The notes below the pieces were generated by a model, which was not told where the DNA came from, ran no database searches, and was given only the letters and a program-made list of their open reading frames with translations. DNA of 64,000 bases, from positions 1-64,000 of the forward strand of contig CAKZHE010000073.1 in NCBI GenBank assembly GCA_936920195.1. Direction: 5' to 3'. Within the stretch, counting starts at the first letter, position 1. Each line of letters starts with the position of its first letter. The DNA is from an uncultured cyanobacterium. Lineage in GTDB: Bacteria > Cyanobacteriota > Cyanobacteriia > Cyanobacteriales > FACHB-T130. Positions 36,521 to 47,554 of the stretch are shown here, piece after piece. A program made the translations under genes and the position numbers.

Positions 36521-37906
36521 TTATCTCAGTCGTTCCGGCAAGCAGTCTTGACGAATTAAATCCTGATAGGTTTCGCGTTGTAAAATTAGATTAGCTTCCC
36601 CGTCTTGGACTAATACCGCTGCTGGCTTGGGCAAACGATTGTAGTTAGAGGCCATGCTGTAGTTGTAAGCACCAGTGGCGAGGACGGCGAGGATATCGCC
36701 GGGGACGGTTTTGGGCAATTGGGCATTTTTAATCAAAACATCACCGGATTCGCAGTGCTTGCCTGCGACAGTAACTGTTTCGGTGGCTGGGGCAGACATC
36801 CGATTGGCGACGACAGCGCGATAAATTGATTGATAGGTGATGGGACGAGGATTATCGGACATTCCCCCGTCAACGGCGATGTAAGTCCGAATTTCGGGGA
36901 TAGTTTTACTGCTGCCAATAGTATAGGCAGTAATGCAGGCTGTGCCAATCAGCGATCGCCCTGGTTCGCACAGCAGTTTCGGTAGAGGTTGATGTTGAAT
37001 GGTGCAAGCATTCACAATAGCTTGGCTGACATTTTGCACCCATTCCGCAATACTAGGAGGATCGTCGCTTTCGGTGTAGCGAATCCCTAAACCACCACCA
37101 ATATTTAATTCTCTTACGGGTAAGCCCTTGGCAGCCGCTTTGCCCAACCACTGCACCACCACTCCCGCCAAGTCTTGATGGGGTTGCAATTCAAATATTT
37201 GCGAACCAATATGAGCGTGGAAGCCAATCAACTCTAAAACTGGATGCTGGCTGATAAATTCCAGCACTTCATCTAATTGATGGGGGTCAAAACCAAATTT
37301 ACTATCTAAATGTCCAGTGCGGATGTATTCGTGGGTATGGCATTCAATCCCCGGTGTAAAGCGTAACATGATGCGTTGGGAAGAGTTGACAATTTCTGCC
37401 AGATTTTTCAGTTCTAGCCAGTTGTCTACTACAATTGTGCAACTAGAGGCGATCGCTAGTTCTAATTCCTCTACCGATTTATTATTCCCGTGGAGATAGA
37501 TTTTATCTCCGGGAATGCCCGCTTGCACCGCCGTATAGAGTTCCCCACCCGAAACCACATCAATCCCCAAACCTTCGCTGTGGACAATTGCCGCAATTGC
37601 CAGACAATTCCATGCCTTAGAAGCATAAAGCACTTGGGACTGACCGGGATAGCAGCGATTGAGAGTATCGCGGTATTGACGGCAAGTTGTTCGCAGGGTG
37701 GCTTCATCCACCACATATAGGGGCGAACCAAACTTTTCTACCAATTCTGCCACATCGCAGCCGCCAATTTCCAAGCGATCGCGCTGATTAATTTTGGCAG
37801 TGATGGGCAGCAGTTCCTGATTGGGCGAGAGTGTAGAGTTACTATGGGTTTGGGGTAGATATTGACGACCAGAATTTTGAGTTTCTACAGGATGAGTCGA
37901 TAGCAT
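36521..37906 (-). CDS. lysA: diaminopimelate decarboxylase
   Basis: A 461-residue fold III PLP enzyme converting meso-diaminopimelate to lysine. PLP lysine is K97 in YASKAWN. Further motifs are IGFHAHIGSQI, LNIGGGLGIRY (phosphate binding), LCEPGRSLIG and the substrate-contacting cysteine in GKHCESGDVL, followed by GAYNYSMASNYN. It has an N-terminal extension of about 40 residues before the family core. It is the first gene of the leftward lysA-cdaA-uppS run, an arrangement I recall as recurring in cyanobacteria. Confidence 0.95.
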   Translation of the reverse strand: MLSTHPVETQNSGRQYLPQTHSNSTLSPNQELLPITAKINQRDRLEIGGCDVAELVEKFGSPLYVVDEATLRTTCRQYRDTLNRCYPGQSQVLYASKAWNCLAIAAIVHSEGLGIDVVSGGELYTAVQAGIPGDKIYLHGNNKSVEELELAIASSCTIVVDNWLELKNLAEIVNSSQRIMLRFTPGIECHTHEYIRTGHLDSKFGFDPHQLDEVLEFISQHPVLELIGFHAHIGSQIFELQPHQDLAGVVVQWLGKAAAKGLPVRELNIGGGLGIRYTESDDPPSIAEWVQNVSQAIVNACTIQHQPLPKLLCEPGRSLIGTACITAYTIGSSKTIPEIRTYIAVDGGMSDNPRPITYQSIYRAVVANRMSAPATETVTVAGKHCESGDVLIKNAQLPKTVPGDILAVLATGAYNYSMASNYNRLPKPAAVLVQDGEANLILQRETYQDLIRQDCLPERLR

Positions 37907-38436
37907 AAATTAATAATTGTCCTTGATGGCATCGGGGGCGGGGGGAAGAGAGGCCAAAGTTGCTAGAAACAGGATTTTGGCAGCATCTGAATAATCTCTA
38001 TACGGGTTAATCTCAGCCCTTTACGCACAAACAGATGTACTGGGGCATGAAAAAGAGCCAACCTCTCCCACTATAAAGTTTAGAGTATATAGGAATTTGA
38101 CACTTCTCTTCACTAAAGTGACGCGGATTCTTTTTGAGTTGGTTTTCCTCCTGGTTCGTTTAGACAGGACTTAATATAGCATTGATGGTGTGTTACGCTG
38201 CTCTTTAAGCCATACCGATAGCGCAGCGGCTCGACTGAGCGCTCGCCGAACGTCGTGGCGACAGCCAGATGCTACGCACTCTACGGATAGAGGCGTTGCG
38301 TAAGTCCTGTTAGAAACCGGGCTGCCAACCAGTTCATATTTTCTGGTAAAATAGTTTTAACCTATTTATCTTTCACTATTCACATCTAAACATTTGCTAG
38401 AATTTTAAAGGTTGATAGATTATATTGCTTTCACCA
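37907..38436. other. gap between lysA and the CHAT-domain gene
   Basis: A 530-base divergent gap. Apart from the palindromic element at 38166-38308 no gene or other structure is recognised. Promoters for lysA (leftward) and the large secreted protein (rightward) must lie here; the latter would sit in the roughly 125 bases right of the element. Confidence 0.55.
38166..38308. repeat. AGGACTTA-type MITE upstream of the CHAT-domain gene
   Basis: About 143 bases bounded by AGGACTTA on the left and GTTGCGTAAGTCCT on the right. The inner motif GGTGTGTTACGCTGC is close to that of the 90-bp element at 47731-47820 (GGTGCGTTACGCTGC). The extra middle part (AGCGCAGCGGCTCGACTGAG and following) is a second palindromic repeat inserted in it. 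No clean target duplication seen. Confidence 0.75.
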
Positions 38437-41400
38437 ATGCCAACGCTAATGAAGAATATTCGGCTTGTAATCGCAATGCTTTCTTCAATGGGAGCAGTTG
38501 CTTTTTCTTCTCTTTGGCCTGCATTTTCGCAAGCGATCGCTCCTGCACCCGACGACACAGGTACAATAGTTAACATCAACGGACAAACCTACAATATTAC
38601 AGGTGGCACACTATCAGGAGACGGTGCAAATCTCTTTCATAGCTTCACTCAATTTGGACTAGATACCAATCAAATCGCCAACTTTCTTTCTAATCCCAGT
38701 ATTCAAAACATTCTTGGCAGAGTTACAGGCGGCAACGCCTCTATCATTAACGGTTTAATTCAAGTCAGTGGCGGTAATTCCCATCTATATTTAATCAATC
38801 CCGCTGGAATCCTATTTGGCAACAACGCTAGCCTAAATGTCCCCGCCTCCTTCACCGCCACCACTGCCACAAGCATCAGCTTTGGCAACAACTGGTTTAA
38901 TGCCACCGGAACAAATGATTACGCCACATTAATTGGAACTCCCAGTGTATTTGCCTTTAATCCCAACCAACCAGGCAGTATTATCAACGCTGGCAACTTA
39001 ACTGTTCCCACTGGAGATATTAACCTTTTAGGTGGCACAATTATCAACACAGGCAATATTGCCGCCCCAACAGGCAACATTAACATCGCCGCTGTCCCCG
39101 GTTCCAACTTTCTGAGAATTTCCCAACCCGGACATCTCCTCAGCCTAGAAATCATCCCCTCCAATCCTACCAACAACCCATCCATTACCCCTCTTTCCCT
39201 CCCCCAACTATTAACAGAAGCGGGAAATATTAGTAACGCCACAGCCATCACCGTCAAACCCGACGGCACAGTACAATTAACAGGTTCTGGGATGACAGTA
39301 AATCAGGGAGATGTCACCATTGCCGGAAATGTAGCGGCTCAAAACGTCACCTTACTAGCCACCAACCAAGTTCATCCCACCAATCCCAACTTAATTCGTA
39401 CCTTTGACGGCACAGAAAGCGCTCCCACAGTCATCATTGCACCTTTATCAGGAAGTCAAAAAAACGATTATATTTTTCTTGATGCCACCATTAAAAACTA
39501 TCAAAGCCTTTTATATGGCGGAGAACCAGGAACCACAGCAGTAGTTGTCACTCCCAGAGAACATGGCATTGCTAAAATCACTTCTACTTTAAATGGAATA
39601 GCAGGAATTACCAACCTGCATATTATTTCCGAAGGTGATTCTGGCAACTTTTGGTTAGGAAAAGATTTTGTTAGTACAGAGCATTTAGGACTATATAGCG
39701 GCGATTTACAAACTTGGAAAGCATCTTTAAGCACCAATGCCGCAATTTTACTCTATGCTTGCAACCTTGCTGAAGAATTAGCCGGACAGCAATTTGTCAA
39801 TCAATTGCAAAATCTCACCGGAGTAAATATTGCTGCTTCCACTAACCGCACCGGAAATTCAGTATTGGGAGGAGATTGGAATTTAGAATATCAAACTGGC
39901 AAAATTAACTTGGATTTAGCCCTACGTCCAGAAGTTATGGAAAGTTATCAAAATACCTTAGCGATACTCACAGTCCTGAATAACCTGGATGACGGTACTA
40001 CTAATACTTTGCGCGGACGAATTGCCGCTGCCTCATCTGGCGATACAATTAGGTTCGATTCAATCGCATTTGGCACACCTCAAACTATTAATCTCACATT
40101 AGGAGCAGGTGGCGAACTAAGTATAAATAAAAATCTGACTATTGAAGGGACTGGAGCTATTAATTTAACGGTAAATGGAGGTAGCAGTAACTTCCGAGTA
40201 TTTGATATTACAGGCAGTATTACTGTCAATATTGATGGTATGACAATTACTGGCGGCACAGTGGCTGTATTTAGTAAAGGTGGTGGCATTCAGGTAGGAA
40301 CTGGTAGCACCTTGAATTTGAGTAACAGCACTATCAGCGGTAATTCCGCAATTTACGGCGGCGGGATCTCTAATGCTGGTATCGCCATAGTGACTAATAG
40401 CATTATTGCCAATAATTTGGCTAATAGTAGCGGCGGCGGAATCTATAACAGCGGTACTATCACCCTAACCAATAATACTATCAGTGGGAATTCCTCATCC
40501 AACGGTGGTGGCGGAATTTCCAACACCAATGGCACTGCCATTATGGATAATATCACTATTAGCGGCAATTCTGCATCTAATAGTGCTGGGGGAATTAAAA
40601 ATTTTAACAGCACTGTTACCATAACCAACAGTACCATCAGCGGCAATTCAACTAATAATCTTGGTGGCGCGATCGCCAACAACTCTAGCAGCACTGTTAC
40701 CATCACAAATAGTACGATCAGCGGCAATTCAGCGTCTATTGGTGGGGGGATCGATCATCGTACTAGCAGTAATCTCACCCTCAACAACAGCACCGTTAGC
40801 GGTAATTGGACTACTACTAATGGCGGTGGCGGTATCTACAACAATAACAGCACTGCTACCCTCAACAATAGCACTATTAGCGGCAATTCTGCTAGTACCA
40901 ATGGCGGTGGCATTGACAACAGTGGCGGCAGCATTACCAACCTCAACAACAGCAATATTAGTGGTAATTCAGCTAGTATCAATGGCGGCGGCATTGACAA
41001 CAGCGGGGGTAGCATTTTGGTTCTGACCAATAGTACCATCAGCACCAACTCAGCTAACAGTGGCGGCGGGATTGTTAACCAAAGCATAGTCACCCTAAAC
41101 AATAGTACCATCAGCAGCAATTCCGCTAACAGTGGGGGCGGAATCTACAACAATATTAGCGGCACAGCTACCCTAACTAATAGTACCATCAGTAGCAATT
41201 CAGCTAGTTTCAATGGCGGCGGGATCTTTAACAACAGCACTATTGACCTGAACAGCAGTACGATTACCAATAACATAGCTGACAGCAACAATGACGGAGC
41301 AGGAGATGGTGGGGGGATTTTTAATAACAGCAGCATCGTTAACGTTAAAAACACTATTTTAGCAGGTAACTTTGACACTTCCAATAATGCCGGATCGGGA

Positions 41401-43395
41401 ACCATTAATCCAGATGTTTCTGGCAATTTCAATGATAATGGGAATAACCTGATTGGCATTGATCAGGGTAGTGCCAGTTTTGTCAACGGCAGCAATGGCA
41501 ATATTGTTGGAACTTTAGCCGCACCTATTAATCCCCAATTAGCTACTTTAGGAAACTACGGTGGAGCCACACAAACTCATGCTTTACTCCCCGGTAGTTT
41601 GGCAATCAATAATGGGAATAATTCTGGGGCAACGACAACAGATCAACGGGGAGCTACCAGAATCTTTGGGGGAACAATTGATATTGGGGGTTATGAATCC
41701 GCAGGCTTTAGTCTTACTGCAACAGGCAGTTCCCAAACCGCTCAAATTAATACGGCTTTCTCCATACCTTTATCTGTACAAGTTACCGAAAATGCTTTTA
41801 ATCAGCCTCTCCCTTTCCCTGGTTTAAGCATCACCTTTAGCGCCCCAACTAGCGGTGCTTCTGGTACTTTTACCAATGGTTTTACTGTTACTACTAATGC
41901 TTTAGGAGTAGCGAGTAATCCTTTCACTGCCAACAATATTGCTGGTAACTTTACAGTTACGGCTTCAGCTTCTGGTTTCACTGCGGCTACTTTCAACCTA
42001 ACTAATGTGCCGCTATCATCACCATCTTCTGCTTCGTTGCAACAGCAACTAACATCAGTTATTGCAAGTGGCATCAGACCAGTAGAAGCAACAAACCCTA
42101 AACAACTAATTGTCGCTGAAGATTTTCCTATGTTGACAATTGATATAACTATTGCCAGTATAGAAGAAATATTTTCTAGGGAATATACCGAATATTTAGA
42201 AATTAATAATCCCCAAACAATATCTTTAGGCGAAGCGCAAACAATTCTACAGGAAATTGAACAAGCAACTGGGGTAAAGCCAGCAGTCATCTATGTTTTT
42301 TTCCTCCCTACAGCCGCATCTTTAGCGGAACCTCATTCATCTCAAACTAAAACCTTGGCAGCAGCTAACGATCAATTAGAATTAGTATTATTAACATCCA
42401 AAGGTAAACCAATTCGCCGTCGAGTCACTGGGGCAAAGCGAGAGCAGGTACTCAAAGTAGTGGAAGCATCTCGCAGTACATCAGATATCCGTCAACCCCG
42501 GGCATATATGTTGCCGATGCAACAACTTTATCAGTGGTTGGTGGCTCCACTGGAATCGGATTTACAAGCTCTCCAAATTAATAATCTCGCGTTTGTGATG
42601 GATAGCGGTTTGCGCTCGATTCCTTTGGCGGCGATGCACGATGGCAAAAAGTTTATTGTTGAGAAATATAGTGTGGGGTTAATGCCAAGTTTATCGCTAA
42701 CTGATACGCGCTATCGCAGCGTCCAGAATTTGCAAGTTTTGGCAATGGGAGCCGAGAAGTTTACCCAACAAAATGATTTACCTGCTGTGCCTGTGGAGTT
42801 GAATGCGATCGCCTCTCAAATTTGGCCTGGTAAATCCCTACTTAATGACCAGTTTACCATCCCAAACCTCATTCAAGCTCGTTCTTTAAAACCGTTTGGC
42901 ATTGTTCATTTAGCCACGCATGGAGAATTTAAGGCTGGGAAACCAAGTAATTCTTATATTCAATTTTGGCAGGATCAACTATCTCTAGATAAATTGCGCC
43001 AGTTGGGTTTAAATGAGCCGCCAACGGAATTATTAGTTTTGAGTGCCTGTCGTTCAGCCTTGGGAGATAAGGAAGCCGAATTGGGTTTTGCGGGGTTGGC
43101 AGTGCAAGCAGGTGTAAAGTCAGCCCTGGGGAGTTTATGGTATGTTAGCGATGCGGGAACTTTGGCACTGATGACCAGCTTTTATGAATATTTGAAACGC
43201 GCTCCCATTAAAGCCGAGGCTTTGAGAAAGGCGCAATTGGCAATGCTCAAGGGTGAAGTAAAATTGCAAGGGGGGCAGTTAATTACTCCCGATGGCAATA
43301 TTCCGTTACCTCCAGAGTTGAGCAAGTTGGGAGATAAAACCCTCACCCATCCCTACTATTGGAGTGCGTTTACAATGATTGGTAGCCCTTGGTAA
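38437..43395 (+). CDS. secreted FHA-DUF4347-beta-helix-CHAT protease-like fusion
   Basis: A 1,652-residue protein. A signal peptide (basic start, hydrophobic core, FSQA near 33) leads to a filamentous-haemagglutinin two-partner-secretion domain (about 40-160, [10 protein letters not shown]). A degenerate DUF4347 domain follows (about 340-505: IISEGDSG where SHG is usual, but YACN kept, Cys442). Next come over fifteen beta-helix coils of the [10 protein letters not shown] type (about 590-970), a [16 protein letters not shown] anchor-type end, an Ig-like domain (about 1090-1190) and a C-terminal CHAT domain (about 1215-1652). The CHAT dyad is intact: His1495 in LATHGEF and Cys1538 in [10 protein letters not shown]. 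It is probably exported as a TpsA-like adhesin carrying a caspase-like protease; no TpsB transporter is nearby. Start codon uncertain among 38425, 38437 and 38449. Confidence 0.88.
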   Translation: MPTLMKNIRLVIAMLSSMGAVAFSSLWPAFSQAIAPAPDDTGTIVNINGQTYNITGGTLSGDGANLFHSFTQFGLDTNQIANFLSNPSIQNILGRVTGGNASIINGLIQVSGGNSHLYLINPAGILFGNNASLNVPASFTATTATSISFGNNWFNATGTNDYATLIGTPSVFAFNPNQPGSIINAGNLTVPTGDINLLGGTIINTGNIAAPTGNINIAAVPGSNFLRISQPGHLLSLEIIPSNPTNNPSITPLSLPQLLTEAGNISNATAITVKPDGTVQLTGSGMTVNQGDVTIAGNVAAQNVTLLATNQVHPTNPNLIRTFDGTESAPTVIIAPLSGSQKNDYIFLDATIKNYQSLLYGGEPGTTAVVVTPREHGIAKITSTLNGIAGITNLHIISEGDSGNFWLGKDFVSTEHLGLYSGDLQTWKASLSTNAAILLYACNLAEELAGQQFVNQLQNLTGVNIAASTNRTGNSVLGGDWNLEYQTGKINLDLALRPEVMESYQNTLAILTVLNNLDDGTTNTLRGRIAAASSGDTIRFDSIAFGTPQTINLTLGAGGELSINKNLTIEGTGAINLTVNGGSSNFRVFDITGSITVNIDGMTITGGTVAVFSKGGGIQVGTGSTLNLSNSTISGNSAIYGGGISNAGIAIVTNSIIANNLANSSGGGIYNSGTITLTNNTISGNSSSNGGGGISNTNGTAIMDNITISGNSASNSAGGIKNFNSTVTITNSTISGNSTNNLGGAIANNSSSTVTITNSTISGNSASIGGGIDHRTSSNLTLNNSTVSGNWTTTNGGGGIYNNNSTATLNNSTISGNSASTNGGGIDNSGGSITNLNNSNISGNSASINGGGIDNSGGSILVLTNSTISTNSANSGGGIVNQSIVTLNNSTISSNSANSGGGIYNNISGTATLTNSTISSNSASFNGGGIFNNSTIDLNSSTITNNIADSNNDGAGDGGGIFNNSSIVNVKNTILAGNFDTSNNAGSGTINPDVSGNFNDNGNNLIGIDQGSASFVNGSNGNIVGTLAAPINPQLATLGNYGGATQTHALLPGSLAINNGNNSGATTTDQRGATRIFGGTIDIGGYESAGFSLTATGSSQTAQINTAFSIPLSVQVTENAFNQPLPFPGLSITFSAPTSGASGTFTNGFTVTTNALGVASNPFTANNIAGNFTVTASASGFTAATFNLTNVPLSSPSSASLQQQLTSVIASGIRPVEATNPKQLIVAEDFPMLTIDITIASIEEIFSREYTEYLEINNPQTISLGEAQTILQEIEQATGVKPAVIYVFFLPTAASLAEPHSSQTKTLAAANDQLELVLLTSKGKPIRRRVTGAKREQVLKVVEASRSTSDIRQPRAYMLPMQQLYQWLVAPLESDLQALQINNLAFVMDSGLRSIPLAAMHDGKKFIVEKYSVGLMPSLSLTDTRYRSVQNLQVLAMGAEKFTQQNDLPAVPVELNAIASQIWPGKSLLNDQFTIPNLIQARSLKPFGIVHLATHGEFKAGKPSNSYIQFWQDQLSLDKLRQLGLNEPPTELLVLSACRSALGDKEAELGFAGLAVQAGVKSALGSLWYVSDAGTLALMTSFYEYLKRAPIKAEALRKAQLAMLKGEVKLQGGQLITPDGNIPLPPELSKLGDKTLTHPYYWSAFTMIGSPW

Positions 43396-43994
43396 ATTAT
43401 TGCACTTTAAAACGTTTAACCCCAGATGGCTTGCCAGCGGTTGCCGAACTGGATATGCTCTGCTTTGGCGGATTGTGGACTCTGGCAGGATACCAACGGG
43501 AATTAGAAAGTCCCAATAGCGATTTGCTGGTGCTGGTGGAACGCGATCGCCCTGACTCTATAATCGGAATTGGTTGTGTTTGGTCAATTCTGGAAGAAGC
43601 TCATATCACTGTTTTGGGGATTCATCCCGATTATCGTCAGCAAGGATGGGGACAAGCTCTCCTTTATGGTTTATTATGGGTTGCTTGGAGGAGAGGTTTG
43701 GAACGAGCCACTCTAGAAGTTAGAGCTTCCAATCAAGCCGCCCAATCTCTCTACCAGAAATTTGGATTTGCAGTTGCCGGGAGGCGGCGGCATTACTATC
43801 AAGATGATAGGGAAGATGCCCTGATTTTCTGGCTGAACGACTTACATAAATCCGAATTTCTGCAAAACTTAGCCCATTGGCAGACGCAAATTAGCGATCG
43901 CCTCCTGGCTTCTAACTGCCAAATAGTCATCGATTGGGATAGTCTGAGCCACCCTAGGACGGAGTTGGACTCGGAGGATGCCCTGGCAAATTGA
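43389..43994 (+). CDS. rimI: ribosomal protein bS18-alanine N-acetyltransferase-like GNAT
   Basis: A 201-residue GNAT acetyltransferase. The acetyl-CoA site is [18 protein letters not shown], followed by [19 protein letters not shown] and [16 protein letters not shown], the RimI pattern for N-terminal protein acetylation. A 45-residue C-terminal tail extends beyond the usual RimI length, as in many cyanobacterial RimI proteins. It starts with TTG and overlaps the end of the CHAT-domain gene by 7 bases, so coupling is possible even though the functions seem unrelated. Confidence 0.85.
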   Translation: MVNYCTLKRLTPDGLPAVAELDMLCFGGLWTLAGYQRELESPNSDLLVLVERDRPDSIIGIGCVWSILEEAHITVLGIHPDYRQQGWGQALLYGLLWVAWRRGLERATLEVRASNQAAQSLYQKFGFAVAGRRRHYYQDDREDALIFWLNDLHKSEFLQNLAHWQTQISDRLLASNCQIVIDWDSLSHPRTELDSEDALAN

Positions 43995-44141
43995 TGGCGA
44001 CTTAAATTTAAATAATGGGTGACTAAAAGCTGACTTATTGCCCACCATCTCGCCTGTTGTCGCTTAACCGACAGCCGGGGGAATTCCCTATGCTAGAATC
44101 ATCTGTACAACGGGCATGCAGCAGGTGATGGAAATAAAGCC

Positions 44142-46622
44142 ATGTTTGAACGCTTCACAGAAAAAGCCATTAAGGTGATTATGCTGGCCCAGGAAGAAGC
44201 ACGTCGCCTGGGGCATAACTTTGTAGGAACCGAACAAATCCTCTTGGGTTTGATTGGGGAAGGAACGGGAGTTGCCGCCAAAGTCCTGAAATCAATGGGT
44301 GTAAACCTCAAAGATGCTCGGATTGAGGTGGAGAAAATTATCGGCAGGGGTTCCGGTTTTGTCGCCGTGGAAATCCCCTTTACTCCCAGAGCCAAGCGGG
44401 TGCTAGAACTCTCCCTGGAAGAAGCGCGCCAACTAGGTCACAATTACATTGGCACGGAACACCTGCTCCTGGGGCTAATCCGGGAAGGGGAAGGCGTGGC
44501 AGCGCGGGTATTGGAAAATTTGGGAGTTGACCTATCTAAGGTTCGTACCCAAGTGATTCGGATGCTGGGAGAAACGGCGGAAGTGGCTCCCGGTGGCGGC
44601 AGTTCCTCTGGTCGGACGAAAACCCCTACCTTAGACGAATTTGGCTCCAACTTGACCCAAATGGCGGCGGATGGCAAGCTTGACCCCGTGGTAGGCCGCG
44701 CCAAGGAAATTGAACGGGTAATCCAAATCCTGGGACGACGCACCAAAAATAATCCGGTGTTGATTGGGGAACCAGGGGTGGGGAAAACGGCGATCGCGGA
44801 AGGTTTAGCCCAGCGTATTGCTAATAATGATATCCCAGATATTCTCGAAGATAAACGGGTAGTGACGCTGGATATTGGGTTGCTGGTGGCAGGAACCAAG
44901 TACCGGGGGGAATTTGAAGAGCGGCTGAAGAAGATCATGGATGAGATTCGTTCAGCGGGGAATGTCGTCCTGGTAATTGATGAAGTCCACACCCTAATTG
45001 GAGCGGGAGCAGCGGAAGGGGCAATCGATGCGGCAAATATCCTCAAGCCAGCTTTGGCCCGGGGGGAATTGCAATGTATTGGGGCGACGACGCTGGATGA
45101 GTACCGCAAGCATATTGAGCGGGATGCAGCTTTGGAACGACGGTTCCAACCAGTGATGGTGGGCGAACCGTCGGTGGCAGAAACGATTGAGATTCTCCAC
45201 GGGTTGCGGGAACGTTACGAACAGCACCACAAGCTGAAGATTTCCGATGAAGCTCTGGAAGCGGCGGCAAAGCTCTCTGACCGTTATATTTCTGACCGCT
45301 ATCTGCCCGATAAAGCCATTGACTTGGTGGATGAGGCGGGTTCCAGGGTGCGGTTAATTAGCGCTCAGTTGCCCCCGGCGGCGAAGGAGTTGGATAAAGA
45401 ACTGCGTCAGGTGCTAAAAGAGAAAGAAGATGCCGTGCGATCGCAGGATTTCGACCGAGCCGGGGAATTACGCGACCGGGAGATGGAAATTAAGTCGGAA
45501 ATTCGCGCGATCGCCAGCAATAAAAAGGCAGAATTAAAGAGCAATGATGATGGCACTCTGCCTGTGGTGACAGAGGAAGATATTGCTCAAATTGTGGCTT
45601 CTTGGACTGGCGTACCAGTGAACAAGTTGACGGAATCGGAATCTGAAAAACTGCTGCACATGGAAGATACCTTGCACCAGCGGTTAATTGGACAAGAGGA
45701 TGCCGTTAAAGCAGTTTCCAGAGCCATTCGCCGCGCTCGCGTAGGCTTAAAAAATCCCAACCGTCCCATTGCCAGCTTTATTTTCTCTGGACCGACGGGG
45801 GTAGGGAAAACCGAATTAGCCAAGTCCCTAGCAGCTTATTTCTTTGGTTCGGAAGAAGCGATGATTCGCTTGGATATGTCCGAATATATGGAACGGCATA
45901 CTGTTTCTAAGTTGATTGGTTCTCCTCCCGGTTATGTTGGTTATAACGAAGGCGGACAATTAACCGAAGCCGTGCGTCGTCGTCCCTATACCGTGGTGCT
46001 ATTTGATGAAATTGAAAAAGCCCACCCGGATGTCTTCAATATGCTGCTGCAAATCCTGGAAGATGGGCGGCTTACCGATGCCAAGGGACGGACGGTAGAC
46101 TTCAAGAATACCCTGCTGATTATGACTTCCAATATCGGCTCCAAGGTAATTGAAAAGGGTGGCGGTTCAATTGGATTTGAGTTCAGCGATAACCAGAGTG
46201 ATGCCCAGTATAACCGAGTGCGATCGCTAGTCAACGAAGAACTGAAAAACTACTTCCGTCCAGAATTCCTCAACCGTCTGGATGAAATCATTGTCTTTAG
46301 ACAGTTGAGCAAGGAAGAAGTCAAACAAATCTCTGACATCCTATTGGTAGAACTATTTGGACGGTTGACAGAGCAAGGTATTTCCCTGTCAGTCACAGAA
46401 CGGTTCAAAGACCGATTGGTGGAAGAAGGTTACAGTCCTTCCTATGGAGCCAGACCATTACGGCGAGCGATTATGCGCTTGTTGGAAGATGTGTTAGCAG
46501 AAGAAATCCTCTCTGGACGAGTTAAAGATGGGGATAGCGCCATAGTCGATGTTGACAGCGATGGCAATGTCAAGGTACTGCCAGGGGAACAAAAAACCCT
46601 CTTACCCCAAGGTGTAGAATAG
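44142..46622 (+). CDS. clpC: ATP-dependent Clp protease ATPase subunit ClpC
   Basis: An 826-residue HSP100 unfoldase. It has two N-domain repeats ([20 protein letters not shown] and the second near 80-150), AAA-1 with Walker [14 protein letters not shown], a UVR-type middle segment ([15 protein letters not shown]) that marks ClpC, and AAA-2 with [13 protein letters not shown]. It feeds ClpP proteases and in cyanobacteria is the chaperone that partners NblA in phycobilisome breakdown; nblA is at 9.3 kb. A perfect intrinsic terminator follows 28 bases after the stop. Confidence 0.97.
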   Translation: MFERFTEKAIKVIMLAQEEARRLGHNFVGTEQILLGLIGEGTGVAAKVLKSMGVNLKDARIEVEKIIGRGSGFVAVEIPFTPRAKRVLELSLEEARQLGHNYIGTEHLLLGLIREGEGVAARVLENLGVDLSKVRTQVIRMLGETAEVAPGGGSSSGRTKTPTLDEFGSNLTQMAADGKLDPVVGRAKEIERVIQILGRRTKNNPVLIGEPGVGKTAIAEGLAQRIANNDIPDILEDKRVVTLDIGLLVAGTKYRGEFEERLKKIMDEIRSAGNVVLVIDEVHTLIGAGAAEGAIDAANILKPALARGELQCIGATTLDEYRKHIERDAALERRFQPVMVGEPSVAETIEILHGLRERYEQHHKLKISDEALEAAAKLSDRYISDRYLPDKAIDLVDEAGSRVRLISAQLPPAAKELDKELRQVLKEKEDAVRSQDFDRAGELRDREMEIKSEIRAIASNKKAELKSNDDGTLPVVTEEDIAQIVASWTGVPVNKLTESESEKLLHMEDTLHQRLIGQEDAVKAVSRAIRRARVGLKNPNRPIASFIFSGPTGVGKTELAKSLAAYFFGSEEAMIRLDMSEYMERHTVSKLIGSPPGYVGYNEGGQLTEAVRRRPYTVVLFDEIEKAHPDVFNMLLQILEDGRLTDAKGRTVDFKNTLLIMTSNIGSKVIEKGGGSIGFEFSDNQSDAQYNRVRSLVNEELKNYFRPEFLNRLDEIIVFRQLSKEEVKQISDILLVELFGRLTEQGISLSVTERFKDRLVEEGYSPSYGARPLRRAIMRLLEDVLAEEILSGRVKDGDSAIVDVDSDGNVKVLPGEQKTLLPQGVE

Positions 46623-46650
46623 GCAATTTCACTTTAGTTAAGTCAATCCC

Positions 46651-46681
46651 AAGAAGAGGCATTAACGCCTCTTCTTTTTTT
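46651..46681 (+). terminator. Rho-independent terminator of clpC
   Basis: AAGAAGAGGC, loop ATTAAC, then GCCTCTTCTT running into a T-tract of seven. Stem of about 10 bp with a strong U-run, directly downstream of clpC. Confidence 0.93.
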
Positions 46682-46711
46682 GCGAGTCAGTTCAATGAAT
46701 TGTGCAATCCC

Positions 46712-46743
46712 GTAGGGGCAATCCCCCCGTGGTTGCCCCCTAC
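46712..46743. repeat. GTAGGGGCAATCCCCCCGTGG palindromic repeat
   Basis: GTAGGGGCAA and TTGCCCCCTAC arms flank CCCCCGTGG. Further copies or fragments lie at 29676-29702, 31550-31577 and 58440-58470. It sits between the clpC terminator and brnT. An AGGACAGTTAGGTAAGTCC fragment of the AGGACTTAC family follows. Confidence 0.75.
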
Positions 46744-46892
46744 TGCTAGGACAGTTAGGTAAGTCCCGATCAAGTTATTTGTTTTTCATTCCTAAAAAGT
46801 CTACAATATTCAATTGTAGCGTATAGCAACCGCCTTGCAAGTATCGAGATTATTAGGCGGTTGTAATTACAGATGTGCATACTATAATTGAG

Positions 46893-47159
46893 ATGGTTTA
46901 CCAATGGAATAGAGACAAAGCAGCAGCAAATATTCACAAACATGGTATTGACTTTGCTGATGCAATATCAGTTTTCTCAGATGATCTGGCAATTACGATT
47001 TCAGATGAGCGTTTTGATGAAGAAAGATTTGTTACGATTGGCATGGATGCCTTTGCTAGAATTTTGGTTGTTGTCTATACATGGCGCGGTGATGAGATTC
47101 GACTCATTTCTGCCCGCAAAGCAAATCGGCAAGAGCGACAGCAATATGAGGAGGAATAG
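46893..47159 (+). CDS. brnT: BrnT family toxin
   Basis: An 88-residue RelE-fold ribonuclease toxin of the type II BrnTA system. Family features: YQWNRDKAAANIHKHGIDFADA near the start in split form (YQWNRDKAAANIHKHG), ERFDEERFVTIG, ILVVVYTWRGDEIRLISARKA and the C-terminal RQERQQYEEE. The ATG at 46893 gives the usual N-terminus; an earlier GTG adds six unconserved residues. The antitoxin gene follows after 2 bases, in the normal toxin-first order. Confidence 0.9.
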   Translation: MVYQWNRDKAAANIHKHGIDFADAISVFSDDLAITISDERFDEERFVTIGMDAFARILVVVYTWRGDEIRLISARKANRQERQQYEEE

Positions 47160-47161
47160 TT

Positions 47162-47383
47162 ATGAAAGCAGAATATGATTTTAGCCAGGGTAAACGAGGA
47201 GCAATTGACCCCATACAACCTGGAAAAACTCGGATTACAATCCAGTTAGATGATGAGATTTTAGCATGGTTTCGCCAGCAAGTCGAGCGAGCAGGTGGAG
47301 GAAACTACCAAACCTTGATTAACGAAGTATTGCGTCAGCATATTCAGTCAAACTGCGAGCCGTTGGAAACAACCCGCCAATAA
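47162..47383 (+). CDS. brnA: BrnA family antitoxin
   Basis: A 73-residue antitoxin, the partner of BrnT. It starts with a short variable part including GKRGAIDPIQPGKTRITIQL, then a ribbon-helix-helix DNA-binding segment (LDDEILAWFRQQVERAG and NYQTLINEVLRQHI). BrnA neutralises the toxin and represses its own operon. Spaced 2 bases after brnT. Confidence 0.9.
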   Translation: MKAEYDFSQGKRGAIDPIQPGKTRITIQLDDEILAWFRQQVERAGGGNYQTLINEVLRQHIQSNCEPLETTRQ

Positions 47384-47554
47384 TATCAAGAAAAAATATT
47401 ATGACTGAAACTAAAATTCATCGAGTTACGCAGTCCGTTTGAGGGACATTTGGTAATGACTGCGAGTTATTTTTTGAAATTGAATTATTCCCTCGTTCCT
47501 AGTCTCTGACTAGGAATGCTATCTAGAGGCTCTGCCTCGTCCTTTAGAAATCAA

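Noticed and set aside
40443-41459. Several Leu/Pro/Val-rich frames opposite the beta-helix region
   Set aside because: They are antisense shadows of the NSTISGNSA repeats and have no independent start signals.
46875-46892. GTG start six codons upstream of brnT
   Set aside because: The ATG at 46893 gives the conserved BrnT N-terminus; the extra residues are not family-like.
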